A stretch of DNA of 9,736 bases from an uncultured Clostridium sp. GTDB lineage: Bacteria; Bacillota; Clostridia; Lachnospirales; Lachnospiraceae. The notes under the pieces were generated by a model. That model was given only the letters and a program-made list of their open reading frames with translations, had not been told where the DNA came from and did no database searches. Below are positions 4,953 to 9,736 of the stretch, one piece after another (the stretch's first letter is position 1; each line of letters starts with the position of its first letter). A program made the position numbers and the translations under genes. Where the stretch lies: NCBI GenBank assembly GCA_900544905.1, contig UQXF01000110.1, forward strand, positions 1 to 9,736, read 5' to 3'.

Positions 4953-6260
4953 TCAGCTAAACCGAATACCATTTCTTCCTTCCTCTTTTGCCTGATACAT
5001 GGCTTTATCTGCCTTGTCAAATACTCGTTCTATCCGGTCGCCATATTTCCATTCCACAATCCCGGCACAGAACTTAATCTTTGACTGAATCTGCTCCAGG
5101 CGTCTTCTCACCTCTGCAAGCCCTATGTTCTTTGTGAGAAGCATAAATTCATCACCGCCAAACCGTCCTATGATGCAGTCTTCTGCAAATGTCCCCTGAA
5201 GCAGGTCGGCAATATCCTTTATAACAATATCTCCATATTGATGTCCAAACTGGTCGTTAATATTTTTAAAGTTGTCCAAATCCAGAACCATAAAATAAAA
5301 TTTCGCAAAGGGCGCTTCCTTTACATATTCTGTCATCTTCTCAAAAGCAACCTTTTTCTGGTATACATCCGTCAGCCCATCCCGCTCTGCCTGATGGCTA
5401 ATACGCTCCTTTTCCAGCTTTGCGTCATGAATATCGCATATTCTTCCCATAACACTGACTATGTTTCCATCATTTCCAACCATACTTTTATAATGTGTTG
5501 TATGCCAGCGGTATCCGCCACCTGAAACAGTGGACAGATATTCCAAATCTCCCTCCATTTCCTGCATACAACAATTCTTAAGCACCTCTTTAAATTTGGC
5601 AAGATGGTCACTATGTACCATCGGAAACTGGTCTAAATATTTCTGATAGTGCTCTATCTCTTTTCTCTTCTTATTATTGGGAAGGTTATAGGAAAATACC
5701 ATCTTGTCCTTCTCCGGAAAATACTCGAACAGCAGTCCCTGTGCTGTAGCCTCCAAAACCCGGTATCTCTCCTGCTGTATCACAAGCTCTGAATTGGCCT
5801 TTTGAAGCTTTTTCAGCTGCTCCTCTTTTTCCTTTGTATCCGTAATATCCATAATACAGGTGAGATAAAGCGGTTTGTCCGTAATTTTATTCTCAATGGG
5901 TGCTCCCTTTATATCAAACCAGGCAAGGGAGCCGTCATGCCGGTATCCCCGCACACTATATTTAATTACTCCTTTTTCGGATAAATGTTCCTTAATATAG
6001 GCAGTAAAGCCCTCCACGTCCTCCGGATACAGAGTGGCAAAAATATCATTCTGGTTCGCCTTATATTCTTCCTTTGAATAACCAATGCATTGAAAATATG
6101 CCTTATTCAGATAAAGCGCCCGGATGCTCTCTCCCACTTCAAACAATCCGACACCGGCTCTGATGTTATCCAAAAGAATCATCAGCATCTCCTGTGCGTC
6201 CTCTCCCAAATATTCCAGACGGTGATAATCCGTAATATCATATGTGTCCCAGTCTTTCAT
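4953..6260 (-). CDS. PAS-PAS-GGDEF diguanylate cyclase, no membrane segment
   Basis: 435 aa, predicted soluble. GGDEF domains make cyclic di-GMP from two GTP. PAS 1 covers about residues 25-142 (GVGLFEVGESIRALYLNKAY, then a C-terminal PAC segment WFDIKGAPIENK...LTCIMDITD). A short coiled coil (about 142-165) leads to a second PAS-like domain (about 166-282, ending SVMGRICDIHDAK). The GGDEF domain is at about 290-435 with DGLTD (294-298), metal-site DLDNFKNINDQFGHQYGD (326-343) and an intact GGDEF signature (368-372). The usual RxxD product-inhibition site before the signature is missing (FAEDC instead), so feedback inhibition at that site is unlikely. The ATG at 6260 is chosen because AAAGGGG lies 10 nt upstream; a GTG at 6269 is too close to it. 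It follows the metallopeptidase gene by 24 nt on the same strand, so they are probably co-transcribed. The PAS signal is unknown. Confidence 0.93.
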   Translation of the reverse strand: MKDWDTYDITDYHRLEYLGEDAQEMLMILLDNIRAGVGLFEVGESIRALYLNKAYFQCIGYSKEEYKANQNDIFATLYPEDVEGFTAYIKEHLSEKGVIKYSVRGYRHDGSLAWFDIKGAPIENKITDKPLYLTCIMDITDTKEKEEQLKKLQKANSELVIQQERYRVLEATAQGLLFEYFPEKDKMVFSYNLPNNKKRKEIEHYQKYLDQFPMVHSDHLAKFKEVLKNCCMQEMEGDLEYLSTVSGGGYRWHTTHYKSMVGNDGNIVSVMGRICDIHDAKLEKERISHQAERDGLTDVYQKKVAFEKMTEYVKEAPFAKFYFMVLDLDNFKNINDQFGHQYGDIVIKDIADLLQGTFAEDCIIGRFGGDEFMLLTKNIGLAEVRRRLEQIQSKIKFCAGIVEWKYGDRIERVFDKADKAMYQAKEEGRNGIRFS

Positions 6261-6284
6261 AATAATCACGCCCCTTTATATAGT

Positions 6285-6857
6285 CTATAAATACTGGTTT
6301 CCATTCTCCTTAAGCCATTTTCTTCTATTCTCATAGTCTGGAAGAACTTCCCCAACCTTCTTCCAAAACCGCTTTGAATGATTCATTTCCAACAGATGGC
6401 AAAGCTCATGCACCACCACATAATCCATAATCCGCTCCGGCATCAATATGAGGTGCCAGTTATAGGAAATGGTTCCTCTGGTACTGCAGCTTCCCCAGCG
6501 TGTCCGCTGGCTGCCAATCCGTATTCTCTGATAATCCACTCCCAGCAATGACTTATAGTAATCCGACTTTTCCGTAAGCTCTCTTCTAGCCTGCAGCTTC
6601 AATCTCTTAATTTCTTCCTCACTGCGCTCAACCCGCTTTTGCCCATCCTCCAATACATGCTTTGTCTGCTTGTAAATCCAGTACTGCTTCTGTTTCAAAA
6701 AACGTAGAATCTCTCTGTCCGGTATTCCAAGCGGAGCCTTCACCAAAAGTGCTCCCTCCTGCGTAATGGTAATTGCAAGAGTTTTACGGTCATTGCGCCT
6801 GCATACAACAGGAATATGTAATTCTTCTATCTCCAAATACTCTGGTATGCTGTCCAT
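6285..6857 (-). CDS. YgjP/DUF45-type (M48-like) zinc metallopeptidase
   Basis: 190 aa, the usual length for this family of small cytoplasmic proteins. The N-terminal half is a beta-rich region (about 10-55: LHIPVVCRRNDRKTLAITI...GALLVKAP) followed by charged helices (about 60-105). The family signature RWGSCS is at 120-125, then GTISYNWHLILMP. The zinc motif HELCH (HExxH) is at 150-154, with a third His at 160 (HELCHLLEMNHSKRFW). The active-site set is complete, so proteolytic activity is plausible, but substrates of this family are poorly known. I chose the ATG at 6857, with AAAAGG 6 nt upstream. A TTG at 6881 would add eight residues (MSVWKRQK) and has no good ribosome binding site. A TATAAT box lies upstream at 6913-6918. 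The gene is followed after 24 nt by the GGDEF cyclase. Confidence 0.88.
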   Translation of the reverse strand: MDSIPEYLEIEELHIPVVCRRNDRKTLAITITQEGALLVKAPLGIPDREILRFLKQKQYWIYKQTKHVLEDGQKRVERSEEEIKRLKLQARRELTEKSDYYKSLLGVDYQRIRIGSQRTRWGSCSTRGTISYNWHLILMPERIMDYVVVHELCHLLEMNHSKRFWKKVGEVLPDYENRRKWLKENGNQYL

Positions 6858-6912
6858 TTTCTGCCTTTTCCATACAGACAAGCCATATCTTTGCCCGTTT
6901 CTTTTTCTATAT

Positions 6913-6918
6913 ATTATA
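6913..6918 (-). promoter_or_regulatory. -10 box for the metallopeptidase-cyclase unit
   Basis: A perfect TATAAT on the minus strand, in an AT-rich intergenic region, about 56 nt upstream of the chosen ATG. The -35 is weak: only TGATAC/ATACAA-like sequence lies near the expected distance. The expected transcript start is near 6906. Confidence 0.5.
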
Positions 6919-6989
6919 CTCCATTCTAACTATATTTTGTATCATTTTTTTATCGAATTTACAAAAATATCCAAAATAAATCCTGACCT

Positions 6990-7859
6990 TTAATCTAAAA
7001 ACTGTACCCCTGCACCCAACAGGTTATCGCCCAGATACGTACTTAAAGCGGCACCTATTTTCGCCCTGAAAATTTCCTGATAATCCGGAAACATTTCCTT
7101 CATTTTCTGCTCCAGTTCCTCTCCTGCCTCTGGTGCGCCGCCATCTGCAACAACAATATTATAGTGCTTTCCGGCATTTTCAGGCGCCTTTACCTGTTCC
7201 TCAACCAAAGAGAGCAGCTTTTTCTCTACCAGCTTATGTCCACGCACCTTTGCCGGTGTATAAATCTCCCCTTCTTCATCAAAAGAAAGAATTGGTTTTA
7301 TACTCAGAGCTGTTCCCACCATTGCGGTTGCCTTTCCGATTCGTCCACCCTTTTGCAGATATTCCAGGGTATCAATGGAGAAAAAGACCTTTGTCGTCTT
7401 ACACAGCTTTTTCACCCGGTCGCACAATTCATCATAGGAAACTCCTGCATCCCGCCACATTGCTGCCTGTATTACAATCGCACCATTTCCAATGCTGGCA
7501 GATAAGGAATCTATAACACATACCTCCAGATTGGCATCCTCAGCCGCAAGCCGTACATGATTTACCGTACCGGACAAGCCGCTGGATAGCATAATGGCAA
7601 TCGCATTCTCATATCCCATTTCTTTCAGCTCATCTAACAAACTCTCAATATCCTCACCGGTAGGTGTGCTGGTTTTCGGAAGCTCTGTTTTTAACTTTTC
7701 ATACACGTCTTCGGCATGGATATTAACACCATCCTTATATTCACCATCCTGGCAGCTGATTATCATTGGCAGCACATAAATACCATATTTCTCCCTCAAA
7801 TCCTCCGGCACATCTGCACAGGAATCCGTAACAATTGCTATCTTTCGCTCCATACCCAT
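6990..7859 (-). CDS. degV: DegV-family fatty-acid-binding protein (FakB-like)
   Basis: 289 aa, full length for the family. DegV/FakB proteins bind a fatty acid and, with the kinase FakA, feed exogenous fatty acids into phospholipid synthesis. Motifs in order: TDS near the N-terminus (11-13), TSTPTGED (63-70), SSGLSGT (92-98), DS at 117-118 and SIDTLEYLQKGGRIGK (161-176). The first domain binds the acyl carboxylate and the second encloses the chain. The C-terminal motif, often THxGPGxxG in the family, reads STYLGDNLLG (273-282): the usual His is Tyr and GPG is altered. The ATG at 7859 has AAAGGAG about 9 nt upstream and the extended -10 box TGGTATACT at 7920-7928. No fakA is in the window, which is common because families carry several unlinked degV copies. 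No hairpin is visible between it and the metallopeptidase gene downstream. Confidence 0.93.
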   Translation of the reverse strand: MGMERKIAIVTDSCADVPEDLREKYGIYVLPMIISCQDGEYKDGVNIHAEDVYEKLKTELPKTSTPTGEDIESLLDELKEMGYENAIAIMLSSGLSGTVNHVRLAAEDANLEVCVIDSLSASIGNGAIVIQAAMWRDAGVSYDELCDRVKKLCKTTKVFFSIDTLEYLQKGGRIGKATAMVGTALSIKPILSFDEEGEIYTPAKVRGHKLVEKKLLSLVEEQVKAPENAGKHYNIVVADGGAPEAGEELEQKMKEMFPDYQEIFRAKIGAALSTYLGDNLLGAGVQFLD

Positions 7860-7919
7860 CGTAATCTTCTCCTTTGACTTTTATTCAACTTTTATTTGCC
7901 TTTTGTCGCATTAAAAAAC

Positions 7920-7928
7920 AGTATACCA
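7920..7928 (-). promoter_or_regulatory. Extended -10 promoter of degV
   Basis: TGGTATACT on the minus strand fits TG-n-TATAAT with one mismatch. No good -35 is seen, as is usual for extended -10 promoters. The expected start near 7913 gives a leader of about 54 nt. It lies just downstream (in the minus direction) of the MATE terminator. Confidence 0.5.
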
Positions 7929-7951
7929 TCCCTTCCCGGATTTTACCACTC

Positions 7952-7975
7952 AAAAATGGTCCACCGGACCATTTT
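7952..7975 (-). terminator. Strong intrinsic terminator of the MATE gene
   Basis: On the minus strand, AAAATGGTCC and GGACCATTTT form a perfect 10-bp stem with a 3-nt loop (GGT), followed by one further T to give a run of five. It ends the MATE transcript 38 nt past the stop codon. A-runs and T-runs flank both sides, so it may act in both directions. Confidence 0.85.
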
Positions 7976-8013
7976 CTCATATGCTTGGCAACTGAAAAAA
8001 GGATGAATATGCT

Positions 8014-9384
8014 TTATGCCATCATTTTCCCTTTATCCACCCTGGGAAATCTTCTCCGCACCACAAAAAAGCAAATCACATGCACCGAAAATGTAATCAG
8101 CCAGGAGATTGGATAGGACAAATACAGCATTCGGGTTGTGTGAAATTCCGGCAGCTGAAAAATAGTGAAAATCCATAGAAGCCTCAGACCACATGCCCCA
8201 ATCAAAGACACCACCATCGGCATTACAGAATAGCCAAGTCCCCTCAAAACGCCCACCATCACATCCATCATTCCACACAGAGCATAGGTTCCGCAGACCA
8301 TTTTCAGACGCACCATTCCCTCCGCAATTACTGCATCCTTCGGGGAATATATATGTAACAGCTGGTTGCCAAAAAATACTGCTGACCAGCCCAGCAGACA
8401 GCCTGTTACAATCACGCAAAGCAAAGTCCGGACTGCAATCCGGTTAATCCTTCCAAATCTGCCTGCTCCCATATTCTGGCTTATGAAGGAAACCGCCGCC
8501 TGGTGAAATGCATTCATGGCGACATACACAAAGCCCTCAATATTAGCTGCTGCTGCATTTCCCGCCATTACCACGGCACCAAAGGAATTCACGGATGACT
8601 GTATCACTACATTGGAGAGTGAAAAAATCGTTCCCTGTATTCCTGCCGGCAATCCAATCTGCAATATCTTTAGTACATATTTCCCATGAAAATGTATATC
8701 TGCCAGTTTAAGCTTATAGCCCTCCTGTTCCCGCATAAGACAGCGCACAATCAGAAAAGCGGACACACACTGGGAAATAACCGTGGCAAGTCCAACTCCG
8801 GCAACATTTAAATCACACACAATCACAAAAAACAGGTTTAATATCACATTTACAGCACCTGCAAGCAGCAGATAAAACAGCGGACGCTTCGTATCGCCCA
8901 CCGCCCGCAGAATCGAGCTGCAGAAATTATACAGCATCATCGCTATCATGCCCAGAAAATAAATCCGCAGATAGATTGCGGCAAGCTCAAGCACCTCATC
9001 GGGCGTCTGCATCCATATTAAAATCTGTCTTGTAAAAATCACCCCGAAAATTGTCAACAGCAGACCGCTTAACAGACTTAAAGCCACAGCAGTGTGTACG
9101 ACATCATGAAGATATTTTTCCTCCTTTGCACCAAAATAACGTGCCACCAGAACATTGGCACCGACAGATAACCCTATAAATAAATTGGTGAGCAGATTAA
9201 TCAGGGAGGATGTGGAGCCCACCGCCGCAAGGGAATGCTCCCCACAAAACCGCCCCACCACTACTACATCCGCCGCGTTAAACAATAGCTGCAAAATACT
9301 GGAACACATCAACGGAATGGCAAAACGCAACAGCTTGGGAAGAATGGAGCCGTTGCACATATCCATAGAATATGATTTTGACAT
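8014..9384 (-). CDS. MATE-family multidrug/Na+ (H+) antiporter
   Basis: 456 aa, the normal size for a 12-helix MATE transporter. It is an inner-membrane efflux protein that would export cationic drugs or metabolites in exchange for Na+ or H+. The N-terminal half starts with a short polar stretch (MSKSYSMDMCNGS) and then the family-typical ILPKLLRFAIPLMCSSILQLLFNAADVVVVGRF and LAAVGSTSSLINLLTNLFIGLSVGANVLVARYFGA. The second half repeats the fold (GLPAGIQGTIFSLSNVVIQSSVNSFG...NIEGFVYVAMNAFHQAAVSFISQNMGAG). It ends in a basic tail (VRRRFPRVDKGK). By sequence type it belongs to the NorM/DinF-like group common in Clostridia. Substrate is not predictable. The ATG at 9384 is chosen because GAGGTG lies 6 nt upstream; a GTG at 9393 is part of that site. 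TGCTATAAT precedes the gene and a strong terminator follows it. Confidence 0.94.
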   Translation of the reverse strand: MSKSYSMDMCNGSILPKLLRFAIPLMCSSILQLLFNAADVVVVGRFCGEHSLAAVGSTSSLINLLTNLFIGLSVGANVLVARYFGAKEEKYLHDVVHTAVALSLLSGLLLTIFGVIFTRQILIWMQTPDEVLELAAIYLRIYFLGMIAMMLYNFCSSILRAVGDTKRPLFYLLLAGAVNVILNLFFVIVCDLNVAGVGLATVISQCVSAFLIVRCLMREQEGYKLKLADIHFHGKYVLKILQIGLPAGIQGTIFSLSNVVIQSSVNSFGAVVMAGNAAAANIEGFVYVAMNAFHQAAVSFISQNMGAGRFGRINRIAVRTLLCVIVTGCLLGWSAVFFGNQLLHIYSPKDAVIAEGMVRLKMVCGTYALCGMMDVMVGVLRGLGYSVMPMVVSLIGACGLRLLWIFTIFQLPEFHTTRMLYLSYPISWLITFSVHVICFFVVRRRFPRVDKGKMMA

Positions 9385-9402
9385 TTGTATCACCTCGAAA
9401 AT

Positions 9403-9411
9403 ATTATAGCA
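9403..9411 (-). promoter_or_regulatory. Extended -10 promoter of the MATE gene
   Basis: TGCTATAAT on the minus strand is a perfect extended -10 element, with no recognisable -35 17-18 nt upstream. The expected start near 9396 would leave a leader of only about 12 nt, beginning at the GAGGTG ribosome binding site. Confidence 0.5.
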
Positions 9412-9458
9412 CTATTTTTCTTTTTGGGAAGATTTTTGTACTTCTCTGGAACGCTGTC

Positions 9459-9671
9459 TTACTCCCGGTCAATATCTTCAGGGATAAACGCCAAATGCTC
9501 TAATGCATAACGCAAAGCCATACACATAAGTTCATTCCGGGAACGGTCACTTTTTACAGCCAGCTTGTCAAATTCCTCCTGCAATTCCTTATCCATTCTC
9601 AATGTCATTACAACGGATTTATCCTCTTTTTTATCAGCTCTTTTGGGTCTTACTATAAATTTGTCTTCCAT
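9459..9671 (-). CDS. Small ribbon-helix-helix (CopG/Arc-type) protein
   Basis: 70 aa. A basic, flexible N-terminus (1-18) leads to a ribbon-helix-helix domain: strand SVVMTLRMD (19-27), helix KELQEEFDKLAVKSD (28-42) and helix SRNELMCMALRYALEHL (44-60), with an acidic tail. Such dimers bind operator DNA with the paired strands. The ATG at 9671 is chosen because GGAGGTG lies 5 nt upstream (9677-9683). A longer frame starting MYKRQ is an artefact, since those codons are Tn5 adapter. The MATE gene follows after 74 nt on the same strand with its own -10 box, so this protein could regulate it. That is inference. No toxin gene follows, which makes an antitoxin role less likely, but what lies upstream is beyond the contig. 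Confidence 0.85.
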   Translation of the reverse strand: MEDKFIVRPKRADKKEDKSVVMTLRMDKELQEEFDKLAVKSDRSRNELMCMALRYALEHLAFIPEDIDRE

Positions 9672-9686
9672 AATTACACCTCCGAA

Positions 9687-9736
9687 CTGTCTCTTATACA
9701 CATCTCCGAGCCCACGAGACTCGACGTCATCTCGTA
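9687..9736 (+). other. Nextera/Tn5 read-2 adapter with i7 index (not genomic)
   Basis: Bases 9687-9705 are the Tn5 mosaic end in reverse orientation (CTGTCTCTTATACACATCT). Bases 9706-9720 are CCGAGCCCACGAGAC, 9721-9728 fit an i7 index (TCGACGTC), and 9729-9736 begin the P7 oligo (ATCTCGTA). This is library sequence and should be trimmed. Confidence 0.98.

Noticed and set aside
7133..7516. Plus-strand frames of 113 and 127 codons inside degV
   Set aside because: They are antisense to a well-conserved DegV reading frame; Pro/His/Leu-rich shadow composition.
7860..7900. TTGA...TCAA dyad in the degV leader as a fatty-acid regulator (FabT/FapR) site
   Set aside because: Arms are only four bases with a 7-nt gap and do not match a known FabT or FapR operator well enough.
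7874..8116. Plus-strand 80-codon frame between degV and MATE
   Set aside because: It covers the MATE terminator and the antisense of the MATE 3' end; no ribosome binding site.
1..9736. The contig as a natural linear or transposon-bounded element, because both ends carry 19-bp inverted Tn5 mosaic ends
   Set aside because: The mosaic ends are joined to Illumina index and P5/P7 sequence, so they come from library preparation.

Overview
The window looks like one metagenome or draft-genome contig from a Gram-positive member of the Clostridia, most likely Lachnospiraceae. That guess rests on strong GGAGG-type ribosome binding sites, moderate-to-low GC, a SPOR-domain cell-wall amidase, DegV and a lipobox lipoprotein. 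No rRNA or other taxonomic marker is present, so the family assignment is inference. Both ends are not biological: bases 1-43 and 9687-9736 are Nextera (Tn5) sequencing adapters with index sequence, so real DNA spans about 44-9686.

Left part (44-2546), minus strand: parA and parB overlap by 11 nt and are followed by a lipoprotein gene that is cut by the contig end. This is a partition module of the plasmid/integrative-element type, not the usual origin-linked soj-spo0J setting, since none of the usual neighbours (rsmG, mnmG, rnpA) are here. The parA leader holds a minus-strand hairpin with a U-run and two further dyads that could be parS/operator sites.

Middle (2547-4913), plus strand: a 5'-truncated N-acetylmuramoyl-L-alanine amidase with a SPOR domain abuts the partition module. 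An apparently intact membrane-anchored polysaccharide deacetylase and a small XRE-family regulator follow. Related GTAAAC/GTTTAC dyads sit upstream of the deacetylase and of the regulator, suggesting (inference) a small cell-wall modification locus under the local regulator.

Right part (4953-9671), minus strand: a ribbon-helix-helix protein, a MATE-family efflux protein, a DegV-family fatty-acid-binding protein, then a YgjP-type metallopeptidase and a PAS-PAS-GGDEF diguanylate cyclase that are probably co-transcribed (24 nt apart). Extended -10 or TATAAT boxes precede MATE, DegV and the metallopeptidase. Hairpin terminators follow MATE and the deacetylase, and one lies between the convergent regulator and cyclase genes.

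I see no CRISPR array, tRNA, rRNA, transposase or integrase. I do not find convincing evidence of a wholly new system. The most interesting points are the par/amidase junction with its structured leader, and the shared dyads around the deacetylase-regulator pair.
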